A stretch of DNA of 64,000 nucleotides from an uncultured Anaeroplasmataceae bacterium (GTDB taxonomy: Bacteria > Bacillota_I > Bacilli_A > Acholeplasmatales > Anaeroplasmataceae). Each line of letters begins with the position of its first letter. The first letter of the stretch is position 1. The translations under genes were made by a program, and so were the position numbers. The stretch lies in NCBI GenBank assembly GCA_934229785.1, contig CAKQEA010000006.1, forward strand, positions 1 to 64,000, written 5' to 3'. The notes beneath the pieces were generated by a model. That model had not been told where the DNA came from. It did no database searches and was given only the letters and a program-made list of their open reading frames with translations. Below are positions 32,994 to 42,839 of the stretch, piece by piece.

Positions 32994-33767
32994 TTATTTT
33001 TGCTTAATTTCATAATTATTATGAAAAAAAATACTTTTTAATGCAATAATTAAAGGAATAGTTCCTTCTAAAATAAGAACTAAGATAACCATATATAGAC
33101 TATAGGCATATATAGAGGTATAGTCAAAAGAGGCCCATGAACTATTAATGCATTCGCCAATTGTATTTTTAACACCTGATAAATATTCTGTAGTTATTAA
33201 TATCTTTATCCCCATACCTACGGCATTAATTAAGCTAACCTTGCAATATGAAGTAATAAGTGGGATATACACCTTAAACAATACTTTAAGATTAAAATCT
33301 GATTCTAGCTTATATACATCAAGATATGCTTTATCAATTGAAATTATACCTTGGTAAAAAGCCTCATAAAATAAAGGAATTAAAGCAAGTGTTGAGGCAA
33401 CTACTGCTGAAGATGAAAAATCAAAAATAATAAGAGTAATTAAAATTAAAACTATTATTGGTAAACTACGTAAAATAGTATTTATAGGCTTTAATAAAAG
33501 ATAAATTCTTTCATTAAAACTCGAAATAATAGCAAAAGTCCCTCCTATGATAAGAGAAAAAACTACCGCAAGTAAAAGATGAAATATCGTATTTAAAGTT
33601 GATAAATATAGTTTTTTATCTAAAAATAACAAGAAAAATTTTTTTAAAATATCATAAACATTGGGAAAAACATATTCATTTTTAATAATTATAGAAATAA
33701 GTTCAATTACAATTGTTAATAATATAACACCTAAAAATAAATATGCAATTTTTTTACTTCTATTCAT
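32994..33767 (-). CDS. ABC importer permease, SsuC/ThiX type, 257 aa
   Basis: The start at 33767 (MNRSKKIAYLF) follows AGAGAG and overlaps the binding-protein gene by 8 nt; a longer upstream frame is not used. Six membrane helices, with the EAA-type loop near YEAFYQGIISIDKAYLDVYK. This is the permease type used for nitrate, taurine, sulfonate or thiamine precursors. No ATPase gene lies beside it. Confidence 0.8.
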   Translation of the reverse strand: MNRSKKIAYLFLGVILLTIVIELISIIIKNEYVFPNVYDILKKFFLLFLDKKLYLSTLNTIFHLLLAVVFSLIIGGTFAIISSFNERIYLLLKPINTILRSLPIIVLILITLIIFDFSSSAVVASTLALIPLFYEAFYQGIISIDKAYLDVYKLESDFNLKVLFKVYIPLITSYCKVSLINAVGMGIKILITTEYLSGVKNTIGECINSSWASFDYTSIYAYSLYMVILVLILEGTIPLIIALKSIFFHNNYEIKQK

Positions 33768-34659
33768 AATAAAACTCTCTAGTAGGATTTGTACCACCAA
33801 ATAGCTTTGAATTAATCGAAACAACAAATTCAATTGCTGATTGTGATGACTTAGCACTAACATAAGTAATATTCAAATTAGGTATTGCATTAATTAAAAT
33901 ATTTTTCTTACCCAAAGACAATTCTTCAGCCCTTGAAGAAACATCTTCAATACTATTTTGACACTTATCACAAGAATTCTTAATATCAATCAAAAATGAA
34001 TCAACAATTTTTTTATTATTATTAATTAAATCATTTTTAATAAAGCAGGCAGCTTGTGGATAAGAGCTTGACTTAGATATTTTTTTATATTCCTCCTGAA
34101 TAGAAATAGAGTAAACATCACATTTAGTTTTTATTGAAGATAATGCAGGTTCTGCCACCAAATATATACCATCTTCACTTGTTAAAAGCTTGGCCTGAGT
34201 ATCATTTGTAGAACCTAAATATGTTGTATTTTCTCCTAAGGTAAGGTTATTTTCTTTAAAAATATACTGAACAATTGAATCATTAATTGTATTTTGACCA
34301 AATAAAACTAAATCCTTATTATTTAAATCATCCAAAGTAAAGCTTGTTTTTGAGGCTAAATATAAATTCCCCCACGTTAAGATAGCACCTAATCTATAAT
34401 TTTGATTTTTACTATACATTGTAGAACCTAAGTTTATTGGGGCAACAATAATATCTGCCTCCTTATTAATAAAAGCTGTCTGTAAAGTAACTGGCTCATA
34501 TCCAAAGGAAATATCGTATTTTTCTTCATCTAAGCTACATATAGCAATAGCTGGGGCACCATTTGGACAAACAACTGATAACTTACCTTCCTTCTTACTA
34601 CATGCTGATAAGCTTGTAAACATAAATAAAATAATTAATAAACTAAAAATTTTTTTCAT
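33760..34659 (-). CDS. ABC importer substrate-binding lipoprotein, SsuA/NMT1-like, 299 aa
   Basis: The signal peptide ends in the lipobox LSAC (Cys about 20). The mature protein begins with KLSVVCPNGAPAIAICSL, as in SsuA/ThiY-type binding proteins; INKEADIIVAPINLGSTMY and GIYLVAEPALSSIKTK fit the two-lobe fold. The substrate (aromatic, sulfonate or pyrimidine precursor) cannot be told from the sequence. It forms a two-gene unit with the permease. Confidence 0.8.
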   Translation of the reverse strand: MKKIFSLLIILFMFTSLSACSKKEGKLSVVCPNGAPAIAICSLDEEKYDISFGYEPVTLQTAFINKEADIIVAPINLGSTMYSKNQNYRLGAILTWGNLYLASKTSFTLDDLNNKDLVLFGQNTINDSIVQYIFKENNLTLGENTTYLGSTNDTQAKLLTSEDGIYLVAEPALSSIKTKCDVYSISIQEEYKKISKSSSYPQAACFIKNDLINNNKKIVDSFLIDIKNSCDKCQNSIEDVSSRAEELSLGKKNILINAIPNLNITYVSAKSSQSAIEFVVSINSKLFGGTNPTREFYYE

Positions 34660-34724
34660 AACTAATCACCTATATCAGTATATCACATTCTTATAAAATA
34701 AAAATGTAATAATTCTTACACAAT

Positions 34725-34752
34725 TTGTTATTTAAAAGAAATATGATATAAT
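34725..34752 (+). promoter_or_regulatory. Promoter of the SpoU methyltransferase gene
   Basis: TTGTTA (34725-34730), 16-nt spacer, TATAAT (34747-34752), 65 nt upstream of the start codon. Confidence 0.7.
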
Positions 34753-34816
34753 ATCAAAAGATAACAAAATTAAAACAAATATAAATTTAATAAATATAAT
34801 ATACGAGGAATAAAAT

Positions 34817-35608
34817 ATGATTAAAATTTCAAAATCACATGACATGGTTAAAAAAATGAAGGATATAATTAAAACCAACTTATATCCCGACCTAACAATT
34901 GCAGATGACATCCAAATACTTAAAATCGTAAACGATAATAATATTGAAATAGAACTACTATTATATTCATATGAAGAAAATTATCAAGAAAGCACAAAAA
35001 TACTATTAAACCAATTAATAAAAAAATCAAAGGAAACATATGAAATATCAAGCTCAACCTATGAATCATTATCATTAAAGGATAATCACGCAGGAATTAT
35101 AGCAGCAATCAAATATCCAAAATATAACCTGAATAGCCTAAAAGATAAAGAATTTTTATTTGTATTAGACTCATTAGAAATCCCAGGAAACATAGGAACA
35201 ATCTATCGAACACTTAATTCTGTTAAAGCTGATGCGGTTATTCTTGTAAATCCTGTATCAAAGCAAAATAATCCTAAGCTAACAGCTGCAGCAAGAGGCT
35301 GTAATCTAATAATTCCAACTGTTGTAGCAAGCTACGATGATGCTTTAAAATACTTATTAGATAATAATTATGATATATTTTTAGGCGAGCCTAAACTAGG
35401 CTTAAACTACCAAGAATATGATTATAAAGGTAAAATAGCTATAGTTGTTGGCAATGAAAGATTTGGTATAAATCCTAAGTGGTACGAAAATCAAAATAAA
35501 AAAGTATATATACCAATGGAAGGAAATCAAAATAGTCTAAATGTTGGTGTAGCTGCATCAATTCTTGCTTATGAAGCATACATGAAAAGAAAAAATAAAA
35601 ATTTCTAA
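34817..35608 (+). CDS. SpoU/TrmH-family RNA 2'-O-methyltransferase, 263 aa
   Basis: A SPOUT knot methyltransferase. The N-terminal substrate-binding domain covers about 1-105; the catalytic domain has motif 1 SLEIPGNIGTIYRT (Asn and Arg), motif 2 GKIAIVVGNERFG and motif 3 IPMEGNQNSLNVGVAASI. It resembles RlmB/TsnR-type 23S rRNA methyltransferases; the exact nucleotide is unknown. Ribosome site GAGGAA, own promoter, own terminator, and the only plus-strand gene between 18.4 and 53.4 kb. Confidence 0.85.
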   Translation: MIKISKSHDMVKKMKDIIKTNLYPDLTIADDIQILKIVNDNNIEIELLLYSYEENYQESTKILLNQLIKKSKETYEISSSTYESLSLKDNHAGIIAAIKYPKYNLNSLKDKEFLFVLDSLEIPGNIGTIYRTLNSVKADAVILVNPVSKQNNPKLTAAARGCNLIIPTVVASYDDALKYLLDNNYDIFLGEPKLGLNYQEYDYKGKIAIVVGNERFGINPKWYENQNKKVYIPMEGNQNSLNVGVAASILAYEAYMKRKNKNF

Positions 35609-35656
35609 AAAATTTTCAAAAATCAATATTTAATAACAATAATTTTATAACTTTTA

Positions 35657-35702
35657 AAAGCCAAAATTTTAGTATGAAAATACATGAATTTTGGCTTTTT
35701 TA
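35657..35702 (+). terminator. Terminator of the SpoU gene
   Basis: AAAGCCAAAATT (35657-35668) pairs with AATTTTGGCTTT (35687-35698), followed by a T run. Confidence 0.85.
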
Positions 35703-35900
35703 TATATAATTGTTATATAATGAGCTCGAAATTAATAAGTGATAGTACTACTTTAGACCACATAAACACTGTGATATTTATGATAAAACGAATAATTCAT
35801 CCACTAAATCATGGAGGATTAATTTAACTGTTAAGCATAATATGAGGAATTCTCCTATCTTTATTTTAAATCAAGATTACAATTTCCTAATAAACGAAAA
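35703..35900. other. Gene-free stretch with a short orphan frame
   Basis: A TTGTTATATAAT box is followed by a 35-codon plus-strand frame (MSSKLISDSTTLDHINTVIF..., ATG near 35718) without a ribosome site. It may be a gene remnant. Nothing else is recognised. Confidence 0.25.
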
Positions 35901-35930
35901 AAGAACTAGATTAATCTCTAGTTCTTCTAA
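35901..35930 (-). terminator. Terminator of tpiA
   Basis: AAGAACTAGA and TCTAGTTCTT form a perfect 10-bp stem; on the minus strand TTTTTTCG follows. Confidence 0.85.
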
Positions 35931-35936
35931 AACAAT

Positions 35937-36692
35937 TTACTTAACGCAAGCCTTGCATAATTCAATAAAGCTATCTGCTTTTAATGATGCTCCACCTACT
36001 AGACCACCATCAATATTAGGTTGACTTATTAATTCATCAACAGTCTTTGTAGAAACAGATCCACCATATAAAATACGAACTTCATCTGCAACTTTCTTTG
36101 AATATAACTTCTCAATTAATGAGCGGATATATCCACAAGCCTCATCTGCAGTCTTTGCATCTGCAACCTTACCAGTACCAATTGCCCAAATTGGCTCATA
36201 AGCAATAATTACATCACTTATTTGTTTTGCGTTAACATTTTCTAACGCCTTTGTTACCTGAATATCTAATACGTTGTGAGTTGTTCCATTTTCTCTTTGC
36301 TCTAATGTCTCTCCAACACAAATAATTGGCTTCAAATCAGTTTCAAGCGCCTTCAAAACCTTAGCATTAACAGATTCATCTGTCTCATTGAAATATTGTC
36401 TTCTCTCACTGTGACCAATAATAACATAATCAACTCCTGTACTCTTTAGCATGATAGCAGAAATCTCACCAGTGTAAGCACCATTATCCTTTTCATGCAT
36501 ATTTTGAGCACCAATTCTTAGGTTATCTCCTTGTCTTTTAACTAAGTCACGTAAGATAATAGCAGGGGCGCAAATAATAGATTCAACCTTATCCTTAGAA
36601 GGTAGGGCATCACTTACGGCATAAACGAACTGTAAAGCTTCATCTCTTGTTTTATTCATCTTCCAGTTTCCAGCCATTATTGGTTTTCTCAT
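35937..36692 (-). CDS. tpiA: Triosephosphate isomerase, 251 aa
   Basis: Glycolytic (beta/alpha)8 barrel interconverting DHAP and glyceraldehyde 3-phosphate. AGNWKMNKTR (Asn, Lys), GHSERRQYF (catalytic His) and AYEPIWAIGTGK (catalytic Glu) are intact; the phosphate loop GGSVST and VGGASLKADSF are present. Usual length. It follows the HPr and pgk genes in a glycolytic cluster. Confidence 0.97.
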   Translation of the reverse strand: MRKPIMAGNWKMNKTRDEALQFVYAVSDALPSKDKVESIICAPAIILRDLVKRQGDNLRIGAQNMHEKDNGAYTGEISAIMLKSTGVDYVIIGHSERRQYFNETDESVNAKVLKALETDLKPIICVGETLEQRENGTTHNVLDIQVTKALENVNAKQISDVIIAYEPIWAIGTGKVADAKTADEACGYIRSLIEKLYSKKVADEVRILYGGSVSTKTVDELISQPNIDGGLVGGASLKADSFIELCKACVK

Positions 36693-36760
36693 ATTAAAAT
36701 TTTCCTTTCAACTTTTCTTAATTAGCAAATAATTATAACAAATTATTTGTTCATTAAAAA

Positions 36761-37009
36761 TTACTTGCTTAAAATAGATTCAATATCTGCAATTGCAGCC
36801 TCAGCTTGTGCTCCATTTGCAGAAATAATTACATTTTCTCCGCTTGGAATTGCTAAAGACATTAGACCTAAAATTGATTTAACATCTATTGTTTTGTCAT
36901 GGTAAATTAAGTTGATATCAACAGAATACTTATTTGCCGCTTGAACAACCTTTGCAGCTAAGCTTGCATGTAACCCAACTGTACTTTTTACAACTATTTG
37001 TTTTTCCAT
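36761..37009 (-). CDS. ptsH: HPr-like phosphocarrier with atypical active site, 82 aa
   Basis: The start at 37009 follows GGAGGAAA by 7 nt. HPr fold with the active-site His in TVGLHASLAAKVV and the regulatory Ser in DVKSILGLMSLAI. Canonical HPr reads GxHARPA; here Arg17 and Pro18 are replaced by Ser and Leu. Arg17 stabilises phospho-His, so phosphotransfer in the PTS may be weakened, while the HPrK-type Ser site looks intact. A Crh-like regulatory role is therefore possible. It is placed between pgk and tpiA instead of before ptsI. Confidence 0.88.
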   Translation of the reverse strand: MEKQIVVKSTVGLHASLAAKVVQAANKYSVDINLIYHDKTIDVKSILGLMSLAIPSGENVIISANGAQAEAAIADIESILSK

Positions 37010-37089
37010 AATAAATTTCCTCCAAGTTATTTTTAACATCAATGGTTTATTTACCATTAATTTTTTATAACACCATTAATGATATTATA

Positions 37090-38307
37090 TTACTTTTCAT
37101 CAACACAAGCAATACCTGGTAAAGTCTTACCTTCAAGATATTCAAGTGAAGCTCCACCACCAGTAGAAATATGACTTACCTTTGAAGCATAGCCTAACTG
37201 TTCAGCTGCAGCAGCACTATCACCACCACCGATGATTGTAGAAGCACCCTCTTTAGTTAGCTTAGCAAGTAATTCACATACACCAATTGTACCAGCAGCA
37301 TAATTTTTCATTTCAAACACACCCATAGGTCCATTCCATACAACAGTCTTAGCACCAGCTAATTCTTTAGCAAATAACTCTAATGTCTTAGGTCCGATAT
37401 CTAAGCCCATATCGTCATTATCAAATGCATCAACAGACTTTGCAACACCCTTTGTATCTTCAAATGCCTTATTTACAACAGCATCAACTGGTAATACAAT
37501 CTTACCATTTGCCTTCTTTAATAAATCAGCTGCTAAATCAACAAATTCTTGATCCTCACATCTTGATGCACCAACATTCTTTCCTTCTGCACGTAAGAAT
37601 GTAAACATCATTGCTCCACCAACTAAAACCTTATCAGCCTTGTCTAGTAACGCATTAATTACACCAATCTTATCTGAAACCTTAGATCCACCAAGAATTG
37701 CAACATATGGACGAACTGGATTATCAACAGCGCCACCAATAAATTTAATTTCCTTTTCTAATAAGAATCCAGCTGCAGTTTCCTTAACATTTGCAGCAAT
37801 TCCAACATTAGATGCTGCTGCACGGTGAGCAGTACCAAAGGCATCATTAACAAATACATCACCAAGTGATGCCCAATATGCACCTAACTCTGGATTATTC
37901 TTAGATTCAAGCTTAACTTCCTTGTTGTTTACAACATCAAAATCTTCATTTCTAGTGTTGGCAAACATTAAGATTTCGCCTTCCTTAAGATTAGCTGCTG
38001 CCTCTTCTAACTCCTTACCGCGAGTTTGATTAACAAACTTAACTGGTTTCTTAATTAATTCTTCTAATCTCTTAGCAACAGCAGTGATATCATTCTTTTG
38101 AATATCAGCTGCTTCCTTAACACGTCCTAAATGTGAGAAAACAATTACCTTTCCACCATGGTTAACTACATACTCAATTGTAGGTAATGCAGCACGAATA
38201 CGAGTATCATCAGTGATAACTCCATTCTTCATAGGTACGTTAAAATCACAACGGATTAAAACTCTTTTTCCTTTTACTTCTAAATCTGAAACAATCTTCT
38301 TAGCCAT
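37090..38307 (-). CDS. pgk: Phosphoglycerate kinase, 405 aa
   Basis: ATP-generating glycolytic kinase. [15 protein letters not shown], the substrate-binding HLGRVKEA, the hinge [18 protein letters not shown] and the nucleotide loop GGGDSAAA are all present. Length is normal. It is transcribed with HPr and tpiA. A TATAAT at 38351-38356 (minus) is the likely -10. Confidence 0.97.
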   Translation of the reverse strand: MAKKIVSDLEVKGKRVLIRCDFNVPMKNGVITDDTRIRAALPTIEYVVNHGGKVIVFSHLGRVKEAADIQKNDITAVAKRLEELIKKPVKFVNQTRGKELEEAAANLKEGEILMFANTRNEDFDVVNNKEVKLESKNNPELGAYWASLGDVFVNDAFGTAHRAAASNVGIAANVKETAAGFLLEKEIKFIGGAVDNPVRPYVAILGGSKVSDKIGVINALLDKADKVLVGGAMMFTFLRAEGKNVGASRCEDQEFVDLAADLLKKANGKIVLPVDAVVNKAFEDTKGVAKSVDAFDNDDMGLDIGPKTLELFAKELAGAKTVVWNGPMGVFEMKNYAAGTIGVCELLAKLTKEGASTIIGGGDSAAAAEQLGYASKVSHISTGGGASLEYLEGKTLPGIACVDEK

Positions 38308-38350
38308 TATTAATAAACCTCCATAAAAATTATAGCTATTTTGTACTTTA

Positions 38351-38394
38351 ATTATAGCACAATTATAGTTTTTTAATATAATAAAACGCTTTCT
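38351..38394 (-). promoter_or_regulatory. pgk promoter region with a weak cre-like site
   Basis: -10 TATAAT at 38351-38356. About 27 nt upstream lies AGAAAGCGTTTT (38383-38394, minus), which resembles a CcpA catabolite-response element but misses its outer bases. Control by CcpA is only a suggestion. Confidence 0.35.
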
Positions 38395-38425
38395 TAACTT
38401 TTCAAAAATAGTTTAACCTACTAAT

Positions 38426-38632
38426 TTATAAATAAACAATAGCCAAAACAGCTAAAATCAGACAAATTAACGCAAATATTTGATTAAATATATATATAAT
38501 ATATTTTCTTCTAAATCCATAATCTGTATTTAATCTCTTCACACTACTCTTATTACACAAATATTTAATGAACAAAAATAAATTATAAAAACAAATTAAA
38601 ATAAACAAAATAAATAAAAAATACCCCTTCAT
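38426..38632 (-). CDS. Small membrane protein, 68 aa
   Basis: Two membrane helices (FLFILFILICFYNLFLFI and ALICLILAVLAIVYL) are separated by a basic loop (NKSSVKRLNTDYGFRRKY). GGGGGAAA precedes the start. No family is recognised. Confidence 0.55.
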   Translation of the reverse strand: MKGYFLFILFILICFYNLFLFIKYLCNKSSVKRLNTDYGFRRKYIIYIFNQIFALICLILAVLAIVYL

Positions 38633-38682
38633 TATGTTGTTTCCCCCGATGCTTTATTTTAACTAAAAATATAATTCATTTA

Positions 38683-39756
38683 TCAAGAATACTTCTTTAC
38701 AAAATAATCATTATAAAAAAGTGGATTACTATAATGCTCATATAAAAGCTTTTTAGCCTTAATTGAGCCTAGATGATAGCTTATTTCTAGATATCTTAAA
38801 TATGGCCTATCATTACCCTGAAGAACAAAAAATTCATAAAGAAAAACGCCTGAATCACTATCACATTTTAAAGTTAAAAATGAATAATAAAGTTTTTCTA
38901 TAATACAATTATTTTTAGGTTTTAAATATTTTAACATAGCCTTATTTTTAAAATAGTAAATTCCCATATCAACATATTCATCATGAATATTTGAAGACGT
39001 ATATGAAATATTTTTTTTAATTTTTTTATAAATACTTCTTTTATCCTCATATTCTAAAACCTTTTTCATTTGGACATAAACGTAATAAGCTCTTTTAAAA
39101 TATAATTGTCTATATTCACTAGGTAAATACTCAATAGTTCTACCATAGCTATGGACAAAGCTATTATAATCATCACTAAATGGAAAATTAAAAAGATAAA
39201 CATTTTTATTAACCGCAGAAATTATTGATATAAAATCATGCCTAAACATTTTATTTCGGTAACGAAAAATAAAAACACGCTCTAAAATAACCGTTAATAA
39301 ATAATGCTTTAAATCCTTAAGTGGTGAAATATCAATATTATGCCTAACGCCAACTAAATTATGCTTAATTAAAATATTTTTTAATAATTTCTCTTTTAGC
39401 AACTTAATAAAAAGCTTTTGATTCTTTTCAATCTTCTTTTCATCTGTTAAAGCGCCGCAATCTGATAAAACTAAATCATCCTTTAATAAACCATTTTTTA
39501 TAAAATCTAAATCAGGACAAGACATTTTAACATCAACATAACCATTTATTTCCTTTGTATCACTTTTAAAAAAATAATCATGATTATTAACTTCACATTC
39601 AAAAAAGGTATATGGAATATATTTTTCTTCTATAGTTAAATTTTCTTCATCAAGCTTACAATCAATTCTAATATCATTTAATATTTCTTTTTTATAAAGT
39701 TCTAAAGCCTCTATGTTAGATATAGTGTTTTTATATTGATAATATAATAAATCCAT
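38683..39756 (-). CDS. Hypothetical 357-aa protein with Sel1-like end
   Basis: The start at 39756 (MDLLYYQYKNT) follows GGTGAGGA; a longer frame to 39816 has no site. The protein is Tyr/Lys-rich and soluble. Its last 60 residues (YLEISYHLGSIKAKKLLYEH) look like one Sel1/TPR-type repeat. It follows dnaE by about 90 nt, without a known functional link. Confidence 0.55.
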   Translation of the reverse strand: MDLLYYQYKNTISNIEALELYKKEILNDIRIDCKLDEENLTIEEKYIPYTFFECEVNNHDYFFKSDTKEINGYVDVKMSCPDLDFIKNGLLKDDLVLSDCGALTDEKKIEKNQKLFIKLLKEKLLKNILIKHNLVGVRHNIDISPLKDLKHYLLTVILERVFIFRYRNKMFRHDFISIISAVNKNVYLFNFPFSDDYNSFVHSYGRTIEYLPSEYRQLYFKRAYYVYVQMKKVLEYEDKRSIYKKIKKNISYTSSNIHDEYVDMGIYYFKNKAMLKYLKPKNNCIIEKLYYSFLTLKCDSDSGVFLYEFFVLQGNDRPYLRYLEISYHLGSIKAKKLLYEHYSNPLFYNDYFVKKYS

Positions 39757-39848
39757 ATTCCTCACCAAAAAAATATATGTAGAAAAAGAAAAATAAATGA
39801 CTAAAAAATTAGCCATTTATTTCAAAAAATTATTTTATTTTTTCTAAA

Positions 39849-42794
39849 CTAATCTAAAATTTCAATTTTAGCAATACGATTAATAGATATAGAATCCTCA
39901 TCACGATTATCCTTATCTAAAACACCTAATATTAAATACATATTATTTTTTTCAATTTGCAAATCTAAAGTCCTATATATCTTAGGAAAGATAACAAATC
40001 TCTTAACAATACTATCATCTTCTAAAGAGCCAATAAGCATTTTATCATTTTTCTTTGTTGTTATTTCTCTTACATCACTAATATAGACAACACATCTTGA
40101 AACTTGCTTATATATCAAAGTAGACAAAGCCTGTGCTTTATATTTTTTTAGTAATAAATCATAGTCTTTAAAAGGAGAATATTCTATATTCATTCCTAAA
40201 TATTTAGCCTCCATATCCTTCAAATACAAAAAGCTATATTCCTTAACATTTTCTATTACATTATCCATATGCTTAAAAAATAACTCATCTTCCTGTGAAG
40301 ATACCTCAATCATACTTTTTTTAGTTTGTCCAAAGATATCTAAAGCACCGGCATAAACTAAAGCCTCAATATTACTAGAGGTTAAAAATCTACATCTTTG
40401 TTTAAAATCATTATAATTTTTAAATAAACCATTTTTTTCTCTTTCCTCAACTATTTTAGCTGATACATTACTACCAATAGAAAAAATTGAAATTAATGGC
40501 ATAAATAAACCAAGTGGAGTTGAAACAAAAATTGATTTTGAAATATTAATATTCGGCTTAAAAGTATTTAGTCCTCTTTCCTTTGCATATTTTAAATACT
40601 TAGACAAAACCTCCTTATTTGAAGCTACATTATTTAAAATTTCCGACATAAACACAGCAAAATAATTAGCCTTTAAATAAGCCATTTGATAAGCTAAAAT
40701 ACCATAGGCCACACTATGTGAGCGATTAAATCCATAATCAGCAAACTTATAAATTAAATCATATATTTTTTTAGCTATCTCCTCACTATTACCCAAAGAC
40801 TTAGATCTAGAAATGAATTCTCTCTCTTTGTTTTTTAAAACATCAGCCTTTTTTTTAGAAATAGCTCTTCTAAGCATATCAGCCTCGCCTAAGCTATAGC
40901 CAGCAAAAACCTGAGCAATTTTCATTATTTGCTCCTGATAAACAATTATACCATAGGTCGACTTTAAAATAGGCTCCAACGAAGGATGAAGATAGGTCAC
41001 TCCACCTTCATGCTTACGTCTAATAAATTCATCAATATTATCCATAGGTCCAGGACGATACAAGGCATTTACCGCAACTAAATCTTCAAATACCGTAGGC
41101 TTCAATTTTCTTAAAACATTACTTATTCCCTGAGATTCTAATTGGAAAATACCTAATGTGTCAGCATTTGATAGCATCTTATAAACCTTAGGATCATCAA
41201 GAGGAATTTTTCTAAATTTTTGAATATCAAAATTTGGGATTTGCTTTAGCATTGAATCAATCATTGTTAAATTTCTAATTCCTAAAAAATCCATTTTTAA
41301 TAAACCTATTTTTTCTAAATCAGATGCCTCAAGCTGAGATTGATATAAATCATGTATACCCTTTTGAAGAGGTATAATATCAAACAAATTAACATTTGAT
41401 AAAATAATACCAGCTGCATGAGTTGAAACATGTTTAGGAAAGCCAATTAATCCTTTAGCTATATATAAAAATTCATACATATCTGTATTTTTATAAGATT
41501 CTAAAAGCTTATCAATTCCCAAATTATCATCATTAATCATATCAAGAAGCTTATCAACCCTACTTGTTTCCATCTTTTTGATTCTAGCTAAATCTCTAAC
41601 TGCTAAATTAATCTTAAACGTATCAAAGGCTGATATATTACAAATATGACCTTCACCATATAAATTTTTAACATACTCTATAACCTTATCTCTATCAACA
41701 TCAGGAAAATCTGTATCGATATCTGGCATAGATACACGCTCTGGATTTAAAAATCTTTCAAATAATAATTCATATTGTAATGGATCAACCTCAGTAATAC
41801 CTAAGGAGTATGCAACTAAGCTACCACAGGCACTTCCTCTTCCTGGCCCAACTAAAATATCATTTTTTTTAGAATATCTTATAAAGTCCCAAACAATTAA
41901 AAAATAATCATTATAACCCATTTGATTAATGATATTAAGCTCATAATCAAGTCTATCATAATATTTTTTAAAGTTCTTATTTCTTTTTTGTAAGCCCTTA
42001 TAGCATAAAGCCTCTAAATATAGTTTTGATGAGTTCCCCTTAGTATTAGGAAATTTAGGAAGTGAAATCTTACTTTTAAACAAATCTAAATCAATATTAT
42101 TTATAAAGTCATCTATTCTCCTATCATCTTCAGGCTCACTATAAAAGCTATAATCCTCAAAATCGGAAATAGAATGCTTATCCCCGGCAATTTCAGTTAA
42201 TGCTTCATAAATAATAGAATCCTTTGAAGTTAAATAACGGCAGTTATGAATAGGTAATACCCTAATGTTATAACTATTAGCATAATCCTCCATCATTTTA
42301 TTACTTTCAAATTTATCAAGTCTATTAGTATAGCTAATTCCAATATAAGAGTCAAATTTCTTTATTTCATTAAAAAAATCATTAACAAGATTATACTCTC
42401 TACTACAAAGTATTTTTTCAAGATAATCTGAAAAAACAAAAATAAATGAAATACCATTTTTATAATCAAGCAAATCTTTAAGCTCATCTATCTTATCTAT
42501 TTGAACCATTGATGAAATATGAAGTAAGTTTTTATAGCCCTCATTATTTTTAGCATATAATAAAACCTTCATAGTTGAAAAATCAATGGCCTTAAACCTA
42601 TATTCTAAACCAATTACTGGCTTAATATCATTTTCAATACATTTATTATAAAATTTAAAGTGTCCATACATATTACAATCTGTAATAGTTAAAAAGTCAA
42701 ATGCTGAAGCTTTAGCTAAGGCAACATACTCATCTAAATGATTAGCATTTTCTAATAAATTATATTCAGTTTGTCCATACAAAAAGCCCTTCAT
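39849..42794 (-). CDS. dnaE: DNA polymerase III alpha subunit DnaE, 981 aa
   Basis: C-family replicative polymerase of the DnaE type. An N-terminal PHP domain (LTITDCNMYGHFKFYNKCIE) has a changed metal-ligand pattern (DCNMYGH, where active domains usually read DHGN/H). The palm has VGPGRGSACGSLVAY and the catalytic MPDIDTDFPD; GFNRSHSVAYGILAYQMAYL is a fingers motif, and an OB domain covers about 885-980. In Bacillota DnaE extends RNA primers beside PolC. It is somewhat shorter than the roughly 1100 residues of Bacillus DnaE. Confidence 0.95.
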   Translation of the reverse strand: MKGFLYGQTEYNLLENANHLDEYVALAKASAFDFLTITDCNMYGHFKFYNKCIENDIKPVIGLEYRFKAIDFSTMKVLLYAKNNEGYKNLLHISSMVQIDKIDELKDLLDYKNGISFIFVFSDYLEKILCSREYNLVNDFFNEIKKFDSYIGISYTNRLDKFESNKMMEDYANSYNIRVLPIHNCRYLTSKDSIIYEALTEIAGDKHSISDFEDYSFYSEPEDDRRIDDFINNIDLDLFKSKISLPKFPNTKGNSSKLYLEALCYKGLQKRNKNFKKYYDRLDYELNIINQMGYNDYFLIVWDFIRYSKKNDILVGPGRGSACGSLVAYSLGITEVDPLQYELLFERFLNPERVSMPDIDTDFPDVDRDKVIEYVKNLYGEGHICNISAFDTFKINLAVRDLARIKKMETSRVDKLLDMINDDNLGIDKLLESYKNTDMYEFLYIAKGLIGFPKHVSTHAAGIILSNVNLFDIIPLQKGIHDLYQSQLEASDLEKIGLLKMDFLGIRNLTMIDSMLKQIPNFDIQKFRKIPLDDPKVYKMLSNADTLGIFQLESQGISNVLRKLKPTVFEDLVAVNALYRPGPMDNIDEFIRRKHEGGVTYLHPSLEPILKSTYGIIVYQEQIMKIAQVFAGYSLGEADMLRRAISKKKADVLKNKEREFISRSKSLGNSEEIAKKIYDLIYKFADYGFNRSHSVAYGILAYQMAYLKANYFAVFMSEILNNVASNKEVLSKYLKYAKERGLNTFKPNINISKSIFVSTPLGLFMPLISIFSIGSNVSAKIVEEREKNGLFKNYNDFKQRCRFLTSSNIEALVYAGALDIFGQTKKSMIEVSSQEDELFFKHMDNVIENVKEYSFLYLKDMEAKYLGMNIEYSPFKDYDLLLKKYKAQALSTLIYKQVSRCVVYISDVREITTKKNDKMLIGSLEDDSIVKRFVIFPKIYRTLDLQIEKNNMYLILGVLDKDNRDEDSISINRIAKIEILD

Positions 42795-42839
42795 TTAACT
42801 CACATCCTTATGAACATTTTACATCATAAAGATTTATTT

